Shown here: positions 1 to 11,397 of the stretch, one piece after another
Position numbering within the stretch: position 1 is the first letter of the stretch
Layout: each line of letters begins with the position of its first letter
From: Margaritifera margaritifera
Lineage: Eukaryota; Mollusca; Bivalvia; Unionida; Margaritiferidae
Direction: 5' to 3'
Assembly: GCA_029931535.1 (NCBI GenBank)
Contig: JAQPZY010001234.1
Location: 1,081,501 to 1,145,500, forward strand
Length of the DNA: 64,000 bases
The notes under the pieces: generated by a model
Told to the model about the DNA's origin: nothing
The model's database searches: none
Seen by the model: only the letters and a program-made list of their open reading frames with translations
Translations under genes and position numbers: made by a program

Positions 1-13
1 TAAGGAAAATAGC

Positions 14-187
14 ATGAAAGTAAACACAGACAAGACTAAAGTATTAATGATTACTACCCAACAAAAGAGAGCAAAATTGAAAAATAGCAATTTGAATCTT
101 AAGTTGTATGAAATCTCTCTACAAATGGTTACCCATGACAAAATCCTTGGGGTGATGGTTGACAACAATTTGCAATGGAATGTTTAC
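14..187 (+). pseudogene. non-LTR retrotransposon reverse transcriptase fragment
   Basis: The frame opens with NTDKTKVLMITTQQKR and runs to KILGVMVDNNLQWN. This is the pattern seen late in the reverse transcriptase of LINE-type elements, where an 'N..KTK.M....' segment precedes 'LGV..D..L.W..H'. Only about 55 residues are left; a stop sits just upstream at position 1 and the match fades after about 187. There is no endonuclease domain and no 3' tail. It is a dead remnant. The family (CR1, Jockey or other) cannot be told from this length. Confidence 0.6.
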
Positions 188-250
188 CTGGCACAAGTTC
201 CCAGTCCAAGGCAAAAATTCAGTCCTCCGATTTGTAATTGGAGGTCTTGA

Positions 251-2484
251 ACAAAAACAACAAAGTCCCAGTCTAATGCCGTAGCCACTTCTGTCATTTG
301 GATTATTGCTCTTTTTTTCCTTGGACTTCATGCAGTGATAACACATGTTTCTGGCTGCTCAAGATTTGCACTAATTCAAGTGTCTTTTGCCATAATTTCA
401 ATCAATCATATCTAACTTTGTGTTGCATTTTACCTTTTTTTCTCAGTTCTTGCATTTATTTTCATTTATTGGTGTTCCGTTTGTCATTTTCATGAATTTT
501 GTTGAATGTTGTGCAGACACTAGGTTAAATTTTTCCCCCTTGTTAGTTTTGGTAATTTTTCTTTCAGTCTTTCAGCATGCCAAAAGACATTGGCTATGAT
601 GCTGCCAGGGCAAGTGAGTGCAGAATGCACAAATGACGCAAAATGTTATGAATTTGTGCACTTGGAAAGCAATGATGCATGAAAACTCCCACAATTAAGT
701 TCAAGGTCGCACATATAAAAGTGCATTATGCATAGTATAGAATTTGTATTAGCTGTTACCTAAACTGAATAAATAAGAATCTAAAAAATCAAAATGTAAG
801 GATATATATTTGATCAAAATACCTGTGTCCATTCCCAAGTACACTGCTCCCTCACTGTAGCATGCCCACATAACTCGCAGACTCGCTTATAATGTGGGGG
901 CTGGTGTGGATTCCATTTTTGTAAAATAAAAATTCCAAAAATATACCTGTTTGTTCAACATGAACTAAATCACAGTCAAAATTGGTAAATTAAACCTTGA
1001 TATATCACTCAATTTATAGTCGAAAATTGTGGTTAGTACCCCAAAATTTGAACCAACATCATGAAAATTGCAGCTTTTAATAAGAAGGCATATATTTTGT
1101 TAAATTTTCTTTATTTAAATTTTTTTTTTTTGTCAATACACTGTAAATAACAATATACAACCAAATGTTGATCAGTTAAGATGTCGGCTATACTTAAAGA
1201 AATAAATATCAATTAAATTTTGTTAAGTTAAATTTGTGTTTTAGTTTTACCATTCAATTCAGTTTCAATGTAATCATCATAAATGCGATATGCCCTCCCT
1301 CTATTCAAACATGAAAAGTGTCAAAAACCATCACAGCTATGTCCCTGAGTGTAAGAACCTAAGTAGGTGCAGACTGTGTTTTGATCTCCAACTTGCAGAA
1401 GTGTTTGTTGCATTGTTGCAATCAGTTAAATGTTGACCTACTTTGTATTATCATGTTTATTACGTCTTTTGTTTCAAATCAAGTAAAGGGGGTAGAATAA
1501 AAAAGTTAAAAGTTAGCAGTCACGGTCGTGTGTCAAGTCAGCTCATTTCACTTGACCAATCGAACACTGTTGTAAATATTATTATGCAAGTAACATAATT
1601 AAAGTATCTAACATTAATCAGTGGTTTATCCTACTCATTTGCAAATGTGATATGGATAGCAAATTGACCAAGCGAAAGGCACACTGGGTGCATGAAAAGC
1701 CTAGTTTCATAGATAGGGTTTATAAAGTTTGTAGTGAACTAACAGTTACCAATTTGGCACGCAGAGGTATGCTCAAAGAACGAGCAGAAATTCAGTTTTT
1801 ACTTGCAATGAGGTCACAGCATCAGTATTTGGCTTAAGAACAATAAAAAAAGTTTTGACGTTGTTGTTTCACGAAAAATGTCAATTGTTTTTGAAAAAAA
1901 ATATTGTTTTCCTGAGATTCAGCAATAACACTAGAATGTATCGACATTCACGTGCAAAATGCAGTGACATTATACACAATGTTTTCGTTGGTACACAAAT
2001 TGTGATGTGTGTTGAAACCTCTTGGAGTAATTATTTTTAAACGATCTTTATGAGATTGGTTATCTTGAAATTAATGGTAATTTATTTAGAAAAGAAAACA
2101 GCTTCCTTAGTAAAAGGTATTTATTGAGAATTATTCCCATTTGTGAGTATAAAATGAATATTTAACCATTGAACCAACTGCCCCTCCCCCCTGCACACAC
2201 ACTGTTGATGTCCATACCTTAATTTTTCAGAGGTTCCCCATTAACTCGTGCCCTTGCTTATGCTGCAGTGTGTTGTTTGGACCCCATTGTGTGCGAGTTA
2301 TTGAGGAAGAGGTTTATGCAGATGCAGGTTAATACAAAAGAATGTTTGGATATCCTGCTAATTATTTATAACAAAAACTTGTCTGTCAGAGAGGGGTTCT
2401 GCAATTGATTCCCTTTCCTCTCATTTGCACATGTGCGAACTTTGGTCCATTTCCTGAAGGTGAGATAGTTAATTATGGTCCAGC
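251..2484. other. AT-rich DNA without recognised gene
   Basis: No exon, RNA gene or known repeat could be supported. Short open frames, for example 1652-1837, have no recognisable motif. Presumably intron or 5' flank of the semaphorin gene, but the exon upstream of 7730 was not found here. Confidence 0.5.
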
Positions 2485-3350
2485 ATGGCTGGGAGGAAAC
2501 TTACTGATTATTTTCAACCTGCAGTCAGTCATGGCAGGAATGTGCAGAGTGAAGGGCAGAATAAAGAAAGTTAACTATGTAGTGAAGTGTCTCACAAAAC
2601 GGAGGATGATAATTCTAAAACGATGTCAGATGCTGGGTTAGACGAACCACCAGAGAAGAAACCAAAATTTGAAGCAAAGTTTCAAAAATCTTGGCTGTTA
2701 CAGTACAAATGGTTACAATACAACACCAAAACAGGAGGTATGTTGTGTAATATTTGCAAAAGTTGTGGGAAAAATAACCCTTTTGCATCGGAAATCAGCT
2801 GTTTGAATTTTAGGGTGATGACTCTTACATGACACGCTGAGTCACCAGATCACATGCAAGCATTAAAGGCTAATGTACTCAAGTTAAACTGCTGCCTCCA
2901 GTGTTTTGAAGAAAGGGTGTGAACAATCAAAAAATGCAATTGTATGTTCAGTGAGCACGGCATATTATACTGCATTTGAAAATGTTCCGATTTCAAAGTA
3001 CCCTTCTCTATTGAAATTGTTGAAAGTGTGTTCCTGCCCCCCCCCCTTTTTTTTCTTCTATTCCACCCTTGTTTTGTTAACAAGAGGGGAGATTCCCCGT
3101 AGATAAAACTGCGGCAGTGTCTCTGCATTGGCAAATGTGGCTATTTAAAGGCTTTGTGGGACACACCACCAACCTCTTTGGCTTGCACTCAGTGTGCTTG
3201 CACGCAGTGTGCTTGCATAGAAGGATATCCTTTCATCTCATTATGGGCAGATGAAGTATCGGACTTAGCAGAAAATTACTGCTTGTGTAGACATAGAAAG
3301 GAAGAATTGCCTCTTCTTATCCAGTGGACTCGCTCTTTTCCAGGGAGGAA
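2485..3350 (+). pseudogene. hAT-type transposase remnant with TTF-type zinc finger
   Basis: A start at 2485 gives MAGRKLTDYFQP, then one stop near 2570. It continues with a lysine-rich linker (EPPEKKPKF) and a TTF-like finger: SWLLQYKWLQY, MLCNICKSCGKNNPF, then after a stop HAESPDH. This F..SWL..Y.WL.Y...C..C...GK.NPF...H..S.DH layout is typical of hAT-derived TTF domain proteins. Further on, out of frame, come AYYTAFENVPISKYPSLLKLLK and FISLWADEVSDLAE; the latter resembles the conserved 'ADE.TD' start of the catalytic core. Several frameshifts, a poly-C tract near 3038 and truncation make it non-functional. It abuts DIRS copy A1. Confidence 0.6.
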
Positions 3351-4269
3351 TCAATGACACTTCCTGGTGTAAATAAGTCACTAACATGCCAAGCCCAGTA
3401 GGGATCAGAGGCACTTCCCAGTATAAAAAAGGCACCAAATCACCTCATTCCAGGAGAGATCAGATGCATTTCCCAGTTTAAGGAAGCCAACTACTAGCCA
3501 ATCCCAGGAGGGATTATTAGCTCTTTTTAGTGCAAAGAAAGTTGCCAGCTAGCCAATTCCAGGAGGGATCAAAGACACTTCCCAGTTTAATCATGTTACT
3601 GACACGCCTAAGCAGGTTCTGCCTTTCTGGTGCAAGGAAAGTGCTGTCTTCGTTGCCCTGGTCATTAAACGGGTTGAGATCGTCGATCAAGTCAAAATCC
3701 TTAGATAGGGACTCCTCACGACAATCTTCATTGCTTGAGCAGTCATTGACCTGGCACCTCATTGAGACAGCAGTCACTGGGAACCAAGTGCTTGGCACTG
3801 GGCATCGAACAAAGCAACAGTTACTAGTCAGTGGGCATCTGTCACTGGTCACCAGGCACAGGGTCTAAGCACTGGGCATGAATCACTGGGCAGAACAAAT
3901 AGAAGTCACTGGGCATTTCTTTCTGCCAGTACTGGACTTTCATAGTTCCCGACTGGGACCAGAAATCACCATGCTTCTCTTGGGAAAGGGAGTAGGTTGA
4001 TACCCCCTTTCCCCATGTTTCCGTTAAATATATTCCAGTCAGTGCCAGACTGGGTTGCTTCTCAGAGTCTAGTCAGACTTAATGGACTATGGAATGGTCT
4101 GCTATACCATAAAGGAAGGTTACTGGGTTTGCTTCTGGGACCCTCCACCTCTATCAAAGACACCCATATGTTTTCATGAGACCAATCTGAAATCCTAAAG
4201 GTAAGAGGTATACACCCTTCTAAGGAAGAGGGCAATAGAGAGGATGTTAAACCTTCAAAACCCTGGATT

Positions 4270-4680
4270 CTAATCCCATATCTTTTGGTTTTAGTAGAAG
4301 GGGAAAATTTCACCTCATTGATCTTGCTCCATTAATCCAGTTTATTCAGGAAGAGCACTTCAAGATGGAGACATCAGCCTCAGTCAGGAACACCATAAGA
4401 GTGAACCTCTGAGCAGTTTCCTTAGACCTCCAGGATGCTTACCTACACATCCCCATCTTTCCGTTCCACAGGAAATTCCTGCAGTTCTGTCAGGACAAGG
4501 ATGTTTTGTTTTAATTTCAGGCTCATCCCTTCAGCCTAGCTTCTTTGGCCAGACCAGAGTCTTTAGCAGGGTGATTGGAGTATTAGTGGCTTACTTGAGA
4601 TCATTGGAGGGTGCCCATTATCCAGTATGTTGACAACTGGTTGATACACAATGTTCTCAGATGTATCTTACTCATAGACC
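4270..4680 (+). pseudogene. DIRS A1 reverse transcriptase remnant
   Basis: The translation shows HLIDLAPLIQFIQEEHFKMET, a broken form of the 'VIDLS.LN.F....F.MET' motif. It is followed by VSLDLQDAYLHIPIFP, which keeps the first catalytic aspartate, and then IQYVDNWLIHN. In active DIRS reverse transcriptases the last motif is YLDDWL; here the second aspartate is Asn and Tyr-Leu is Tyr-Val. Stops occur inside (for example after IRVNL). Inactive. Confidence 0.7.
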
Positions 4681-4809
4681 TGTCTGGGCTTAATTCTCAG
4701 TCTGATTCCTTCTCAGAATTTCACACGTGGTGATGAATTTTCTCACAGATCAAGGGATGGTTCATGTTTCTCCCTGACAGCATCACATATACTGTCCCCC
4801 ACAATAAGA

Positions 4810-5560
4810 GTGTTTGAGAGGACTTCATTGTCTGCTCATTTCTGCCTCTCTCTCCTGGAGACCCAGAATGTGGCAGCAGATCTATTTACCCAAGGAAGAC
4901 TTCATATGAGGCCCCTCCAGTTTCTACTGGTACCAAATTGGAGACCTCACTGGGACCCCCTTTCAGCTTGGGATCCAAATTTCACGGATACATCAGGACA
5001 GTTTTCAGGTGGGAGTTCTGATACACGACCCAGAACCTCACTCCATCCTGTATACCAATGCCTCGGATTCTGCTAGGGTGCTCGCCTAGAGACAGAGAGG
5101 GTAGTCCTTAAGGGCTTGTTGTCCAGGCTGGATTCTTCCCTGAATATCACTATCTTAGAAATGTGTGCTGTTTTTCTAGCACTACATGGGTGTGACAATC
5201 TCATAAGACACAGATGTGTTATAGTTGTCACAGACAACCTGGCAGTTGTGGCATACCAGACACACCAAGGAAACACTCATGCCCCTTCTCTTTGCTTGGA
5301 AGTCTGGAGTGTCATTCGATGGACAGCTTTATAGGGGATCACTCTCAGAGTCTGCCACATTCCAGGCAAGAGAAATATTCTAGTACACAGCCTGTCCAGG
5401 CAAGGAGGTGCAGACCTAACAGAATGGTCTCTGCACAAATTGGTATTATAAAGTCTCTTTTGACTGTTGGGGATGCCAATGGTAGACTTGCTTTCAACGA
5501 GGCTGAACAACAAACTACCACATCATGTCTCCCCAGTGCCAGACAAGAGTGCATGGGTGG
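4810..5560 (+). pseudogene. DIRS A1 RNase H remnant
   Basis: MRPLQFLLVPNWRPHWDPLS is the DIRS linker that precedes RNase H (the 'RPLQ.....W..H.DPLS' pattern). A frame near 5090-5340 gives LDSSLNITILEMCAVFLAL and CVIVVTDNLAVVAYQTHQG, carrying the Glu and Asp of an RNase H fold. From 5480 the text EAEQQTTTSCLPSARQE corresponds to the A2 segment LNNKLPF...PVPDQ. Frames shift repeatedly. It sits between the reverse transcriptase and recombinase remnants, as expected. Confidence 0.65.
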
Positions 5561-5639
5561 TGGATGCCTTCAGTCTGAAGTGGGATCAACTGTACACCTA
5601 AACCTTCCCACCTTTCAAAATAATTCCTCAGGTTCGTAA

Positions 5640-6245
5640 CAGAGTCAGGCATCGATGTCAGGGCTCATCCTGACAGCCCCCCTGTGGAGGCTGTGGTCAT
5701 GGTTGAATGATACCACTGAGGAGTGCTCAGCTGTTGCAGCACAGAGAGTCCCTTCTACACGACAATCCACAGATGCTCCATGTTTGTTCCTGGTTCATAT
5801 CAAACAATCTATCTACCAAGATAAATTTTTGTGCAGGGTTGCAGACTGCATAACTTCTTTAATTAGTGCAGTTGACAGGACGTTGATCCGATCTGCCCTT
5901 CATTGGCTGCAGTTGCAGATTTTCTTCTCTTTCTTTTTGAAGAAAAAGATTACTCAAATTCCACCATTAAGGGCTACAGAGCAGCTGTCTCTTAAATACT
6001 CTAAAGTTCTTGATGGGATTAACCATAGGGTTGGTCCCTCATCTCTCAAAACTTATCAGACAGGTATTTTGAGCTGAGAGACCAATCTCTTGCTTATTAA
6101 TGCCTAGGTGAAATTTTTCATGTGTTCTTTGTTCATTATCTAAACTTCCTAATGAAGCTATTGCTGCATCTTGGGCTTTTATTAATAATTTCTCTATAGA
6201 TAATATTATGACAGCCACCTTTGGCAGCCTCACTTCACTTTGTCT
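5640..6245 (+). pseudogene. DIRS A1 tyrosine recombinase remnant
   Basis: SGLILTAPLWRLWSWLND matches the stretch 'LILVAPLWP.....' just upstream of DIRS recombinases. Next, 5840-6080 aligns with the A2 recombinase N-terminal domain (FFLKKKITQIPPLRATEQLS). The catalytic C-terminus appears at 6150-6235 as EAIAASWAFINNFSIDNIM followed by LTSLCLHATF. In the family this reads 'SWAF......I..A.GW.S..TF..FYL'; here the tyrosine position reads Cys, so the nucleophile is lost. Confidence 0.65.
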
Positions 6246-6489
6246 TCATGCTACCTTCATTTAATGGTGCACCAGAGTGAAGGCATTGATTCTTTAGACC
6301 CGATTGTGTCAGCCCAGCAAGTTGTCAGCAGGCCATCCTCCAGTCTTCAATAGTATCCTACTGTAACAGAAAGTAAGTTCTTTCTGACAGATGTTATGAG
6401 ACCATCAGCCTACCTCTAGGCTTGAAAAGTCAGCAAAGTAATAATAGTAGGTATTGTATTACTGCTGTTAATATTCAGTTTTGTGTGGG

Positions 6490-6776
6490 GTAAAACTAAT
6501 TTTAATTATGTAATACTTATCTGTTATTATTAACAATTCCCTCCTGCTTCCCCCATTCTGATGTCCTTTTAGTGTCGGTACAAGTCAAAGAAAGACGATA
6601 TCCAAATTGCAGAACTGACTAAAGCCTTGGACTGGGACTGTGTTGTTTTTTGTTCTAAACCACCAATTACTAATTGCAGGATGGAATGTTAACCATGGAC
6701 TGGAGACCATTGCCAGGAAATGTGATGGCAGAGTGATAATAGTTGCTAAATATTATATAATTAAAATTAGTTTTAC
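6490..6776. repeat. inverted-repeat 3' end of DIRS A1
   Basis: Bases 6490-6534 (gtaaaactaattttaatt...) reappear as reverse complement at 6733-6776, about 200 bases apart. The same arrangement closes copy A2 (19673-19724 against 19917-19963), so it belongs to the element and not to the insertion site. Confidence 0.65.
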
Positions 6777-7729
6777 AAAAAAAACCCCTACATTTTGACA
6801 ACCTTATGGTTCTTGTTATATGCTGCCATAAGGTGTACATCTATTATGTTGTCATACCTGTCCAGCCATTATTAATTGGGTTTGCATCCTGTAACTTTAG
6901 TCCTGCTTCACGTGCCTTCACCCAGCATTGCAGATGCATTGCCCAATAAGATATAAAAGAAGACTATTGATTAATGTTTTTTTAAGATTAAAGGTCAAAT
7001 TCACTGTGACCAATCAAAGCAAAATAGTTTCCATGTGAATTTGTCTTCACTTAATCTTGCCAAACTGAGTTGTCCTGTAGAATCAGTGGTTGAATTCTTT
7101 TTTCTTGATTGCTGCATGGGTCTCACCTTTTTATTCCAAGAAAGTAGCTAGTATGCACTGTACAAATTTCGAGTCCAGGGTCTTGGGCTGAATTCCTTCA
7201 GCCCCCCAAAATACAAAGAAGTTTATTGATTAGAGTCAAAAGGTCAAATTTCAAGGTCACTGGGACCTGAGGAAGTAAACGAGATCTGCACAATGACTTG
7301 AGTTTTACTGACATACCATTATCAAATGTTGTACACATGTTGCCCTTGCTGACTAAAAAAAAAGTCTGTTGATTTTGGCATCTAAAGTTCAAAGCCCAAG
7401 GTCACTGGGATCGGATAAAGGGCAGGTGTTTTTGCAGAGTAGCTTGAGTTCTACTGAAAATACCTTTACTAGACTTTGCAGGTGGGTTGCCCTTGCTATT
7501 AGCAAGAATCCAGGTGATTGCAAATCCAAGCATTAAGACCAACATCACCTTGGGTAGGCAGTCAGTTTAGTGTCATCATAACTTTCAGTACTTTTGTTTG
7601 ACAATTTCTTTATTTAGTAATGTTCAGAAACTAATAAATTTTGTTTTTTATTGAGGTTTTTCTCAAGTGTTTGTCTTTTTGTGTATGATTAATGTGCTTT
7701 AATGTTTTTTTTTCCCTCTGCAAATTCAG
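6777..7729. repeat. intronic DNA with dispersed 'ggtcaaggtcac' repeat
   Basis: From about 7130 to 7560 there are three degenerate copies of a block built around 'aaaggtcaaatttcaaggtcactgggacctga', 'ttgagttctactga' and 'ttgcccttgct'. The same block type recurs at 53340-54290, 56570-56990 and 62030-62345. No coding potential was seen. Confidence 0.55.
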
Positions 7730-7834
7730 ATACCAGACTGCCAAAATCACATCCGAGTTATCACCAAGTTGTCCGCAGCTAGGTTACTGGTATGTGGTAC
7801 AGGAGCATACAGCCCCCAAAAATACGAATTGAAT
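7730..7834 (+). CDS. semaphorin, sema-domain exon (first seen)
   Basis: This exon encodes 35 residues of a sema domain, the seven-bladed propeller by which semaphorins bind plexin receptors outside the cell. It reads IPDCQNHIRVI then LLVCGTGAYSP, matching the family 'DCQN.IRV......L..CGTNA.SP' with both disulfide cysteines. Boundaries: acceptor tgcaaattcag before 7730 after a T-rich tract, donor gtgagt at 7835; entry and exit are both phase 0. The upstream exon that should carry the preceding conserved Cys was not found in the window. The next exon is 17.4 kb downstream, the gap being filled largely by transposons. Confidence 0.9.
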
Positions 7835-8067
7835 GTGAGTATATACCTTTGATTTCTGAGGGTTAATTTATAGCTCTCTTGGCCAAAGACCAGAAGAGTT
7901 TACATGATGGCCTTTTCATCCATCTTATGCCAATCTGGTGTCTGTCGGTCCATTAGCACAAGTTTGTCATTACTCCTCCATTATAATAAGAGCTAGTGGA
8001 CTGTAATATGATTTACATATAATTATGTAGGTGTGAAATAGTGTTCTACAGAATCGATAATATTTGG

Positions 8068-8252
8068 TTTGGTGTTTAGTGCTTTATGGCACAGCAACAC
8101 AAGTAGGTTTTTTAGTCCTGAGTCAATTGGAATAAAGTGCCTTGCCCTAGGATGTACCACGGTAGCCAATGCAGGCTGGTCTTATGGTAGGATTTGGACC
8201 CACACCTTTTCATTCATGAGTTCTGCATACTAATCACTGAGCCACCATGGTT
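8068..8252 (-). mobile_element. tRNA-derived SINE (reverse orientation)
   Basis: Read on the minus strand, it starts accatggtggctcagtgatt (A-box-like) and has ggtccaaatcc (B-box-like) about 45 bases later. A tRNA-unrelated body follows (ctagggcaaggcactttatt, gtgctgtgccataaagcact). These spaced Pol III boxes in a 185-bp unit indicate a SINE rather than a tRNA gene. No target duplication was identified. Confidence 0.6.
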
Positions 8253-9440
8253 TCTGCCTCCATTAGTCATGCAGGACTATGCATTGGACTTATTCTACAT
8301 CCCCAAGCATGCATGGGGTCCTTATTATTGTCTCTCATGTAAATGTCGAGGTTTAGGTATAACTTTTCCAGCAATGGAATCACCAACAATTTTAAGTCTG
8401 TGTCAAAGTTTTTGACAGTTATGTATCTACTACATCAATGGCTGTATACAACTGAAACTTTGATTTATATATATATATAATATTAATATTAATATTACTA
8501 TATGCTTTAAAGTTGTTATCCTGATATGTAAAAATTTCCTGTTTCGCCTATGCAGCAGAAGGCTGTGTCATCATAAACCCTATTTATAAAGAATACAGTT
8601 TGCCATTAATTTGTTTGATGCAGGTTTTTGAAGTGGATCACACAAACAGGGATTGGTTCATTGCTTCTGTTGCAAATATTTTGACTTGACCAGAACAGTA
8701 CGGCATGTTAGCCATAAAAGCACAGTGTTCTCAAAGTCATTACACCTGGCAATTTTGGTTATCAATTTGACATTCCAGAAATGAGGAAAGGAAATTTGTG
8801 ACTAAAATTCTTGAGCAAAGTTTTGATGATGTGTTTGCTAGAATTCATAAACAGGTTGCTGAAATGCTTTTTGAATTGGAAATGATTCCAAACTTTTGCT
8901 GGTAATCCCAATTTTTCCTTTTCCTTGTGATAAATCCATGATTATTCCTTTTCTAGATTCAAATGGATGCAGGGAGTTATATTATAACTGTTGGTAGTAA
9001 AATGTTTTATAATTGAATCCAGCTTTTGTTTATGAATAGTGAACAAATGTATGTTTGTTATTTCATATCATGTGTAATATATTGCTTATTTCATCAACAT
9101 GTGATTATAACACATATTGCACAGTAAATTCCATAAGACATATTGCACAGTAAAGTCTGTAAATTACTTTTCCAATCTGGCAGTTAATATCTCTATGTGG
9201 CATGTCATTTTGTCCCATCTATCTCGTGTCTCTTCCTTCGGCACAGTTGGGCAAATTGCACAATTTTTTCCACAAGAGCATTTTTTTATGTTTGATGAAG
9301 CCATGGTTGTCTTTTTTGTGCAGAAAAATATTGTTTATGACTGTGTTTCTTTTACAAGTTATTATTGGTGGTTCTGGGAAAATGTGCATCTGCCTATCAG
9401 ATTTGTGGAGTGTTTCAATCTTCTCTACAAAATTTAATTA
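8253..9440. other. intron sequence, nothing recognised
   Basis: Continues the first large semaphorin intron. Contains a short TA/AAT-rich tract near 8468-8502 and the open frame 9117-9437, which has no motif I recognise and no exon signals. Confidence 0.5.
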
Positions 9441-9511
9441 CAATAATAATGATAATAATAATAATAATAATAATAGTAATAATAATAATGACAATAATAA
9501 TATAATACATC
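9441..9511 (+). repeat. (AAT)n microsatellite
   Basis: About 70 bases of aataataat with a few interruptions (gat, agt, gac). Confidence 0.9.
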
Positions 9512-10842
9512 ATATTTAATATATATGGACATGAAGTGGTATGTTTGTGAACCCAAGGCTCCTCAACCTTGGCAACATCTTAAATCTGGGGACAAGAAAA
9601 AATATTTCATTCTCATTCCTTACTTAGGTCAATGATTTATCTCAAAGCGGCCTGTCTACACCTGAAAGGTCAGATATACAGAACTTCTACATGCTGGTAA
9701 CAGAACGATAAGTTTATGATCATAAGAAGTTTCTATATATGAATGACATTTAGAATTATGCTTTGTCAACTTGTTCTTATTATCTTCTTTTCAGTTTGAA
9801 TAGATAGATCTGCAGATGCATTTGCAAGATTTCAGCTGTGCAAAAGCTTCCTTAAAAAAATCCACATCTGTCAGCTTCATGTCATGCTCTTGAACTAAAA
9901 GATACTTTTTCTTCAATTCTAAATTCTTTGAATGTTGTCTGACTGTAAAGACAAAATCAACTCAGAATGGATTTCTTCTCAACTAAAATCATATTCTTCT
10001 AATTAGAAGTCAACCCATATAAAAAACAAGGCATGTTTTGAGCTATTTTCTGACTGCATTCATTTCACAAGTTTTAATATTTTCAGGGATTACAAGCTTG
10101 ATGGCTGCCTACCATGCATATAAGGGGACATCACTCTTCAACCTTTTTCTATAACTAACATCTTCCTTCTCTTTATTTTTATGTAAATTTTACTGTCGTG
10201 ATAGTATACTCTTTTCCTGGAATGAGAAAAATAATTATCAGCATTATGAGTTTTCTTCTCATGATATTTAAAGAACTGTTGATAATATACCCTGAAATAT
10301 AGCAAAAACATAGGATGAAAGATAGTGATATTGTAACAGTGTAATTGCGTGTCCATTGCATGCATATAGTAGGGTCTGTTCTACAATTAAAAAATATCCC
10401 CCCCCCCCCCACCTGTTGATAGGAAGGATTTAAGAAAGAAATAAGTGTATGACTTGAAAAATATGATACACAACATTTTGCGCATTCAGTTGTATTTTTG
10501 GTGCAATTTTTAAAAATAAAATAGCGTGCATCCTGCAACTGAATGCCCAAAAATAAACCCTACATATACGGAAAAATAAAGAGTAACCTCACTGGTATAG
10601 AGTCTGACATGGCAACAGTCTAATTACCATTGTTCACACTAAAACTGTTTTTATTCAATTTGATCAACAGTCATTGGAAAATTTGTGATATGTAGCCATC
10701 TATTTTTATAGATGATTGGAGCTGGTTTGGTCATTTTATTTTAATAAGCATTCTCCTGTGGGACTTTTGTTCAGGATTTAACGAACTTAGGTCCTCATAT
10801 CTTAATCCATATATTTCACTAATTTATTGCATTAGGGTGTTA
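9512..10842. other. intron sequence, nothing recognised
   Basis: AT-rich, with a run of C at 10399-10411. No exon or transposon motif could be supported. Confidence 0.5.
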
Positions 10843-11009
10843 CTGATACAATGTACAGATACAGTATATTTCTCCTATTAAAAAATCTTATTGATACAAT
10901 ATACAAATACAGTATTTTTCCTATTATAAATTTTTCCTGGTACAATGTGTAGTATCAGTATTTCTCCCATGGGAAGCTATTCCTGATACAGTGTACAGAT
11001 ACATTATTT
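10843..11009 (+). repeat. about four degenerate units of the 'gatacaatgtacagatacag' minisatellite
   Basis: Units with the core gatacaatgtacagatacagt and linker tttctcccat(g)gaag are spaced about 45 bp apart. They are the same family as the large array at 22137-23452 and the shorter runs at 19983-20213 and 21139-21194. Confidence 0.75.
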
Positions 11010-11397
11010 TAACAGCTGTAATACCAGGGCTCAGGGAAACCACCCGTCCTTTTGTCCTGACCGAGTGAAAATTGGCTGTCATGAGGAAAACTTTGGCATT
11101 TACTCCTTCCTGGGCCAAATAGATGCAAATTTGCAACTTGAGACTAAATGTGTGTGTATTTTGCACCCATAACAAGAGGCTAAGTTCAGCATTGCTTAAC
11201 ATCTATGGTGCATCAGTTGTCTATTACTTTTGTGTATATTGCCTACTTGTTTTCAGTCCAGAACATGTCGCAAAGGAAGCTGAAATTGCTTTGTACACAA
11301 TATTTGATGCAAATTTGACACCAAAATGGATCCATATCATGAAGACATTATGTTTGGCATGAAGACAATGGTTTTAAACCCTTCTATTATGTGGCCC

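Larger units (their letters stand above)
3345..6776 (+). mobile_element. DIRS-like retrotransposon copy A1 (degenerate)
   Basis: This tyrosine-recombinase retroelement remnant reads, in order: a degenerate ORF1 region, reverse transcriptase, RNase H and tyrosine recombinase, all on the + strand and all interrupted. It closely parallels copy A2 at 12.6-20 kb. The 5' limit is approximate because the 5' terminal repeat was not found. The 3' end is set by an inverted pair, 6490-6534 against 6733-6776, equivalent to the pair at the end of copy A2. DIRS elements integrate with a recombinase and carry inverted termini rather than LTRs. Compared with A2 it lacks parts of ORF1 and reverse transcriptase. 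Confidence 0.75.

Noticed and set aside
8628..8900. Possible exon 'VFEVDHTNRDWFIASVANILT' after a tgcag
   Set aside because: Does not fit the sema domain between LVCGT and GLCPF and has no matching donor.
9117..9437. 106-codon open frame
   Set aside because: No motif, no repeat relation, no splice context; length is within chance for AT-rich DNA.
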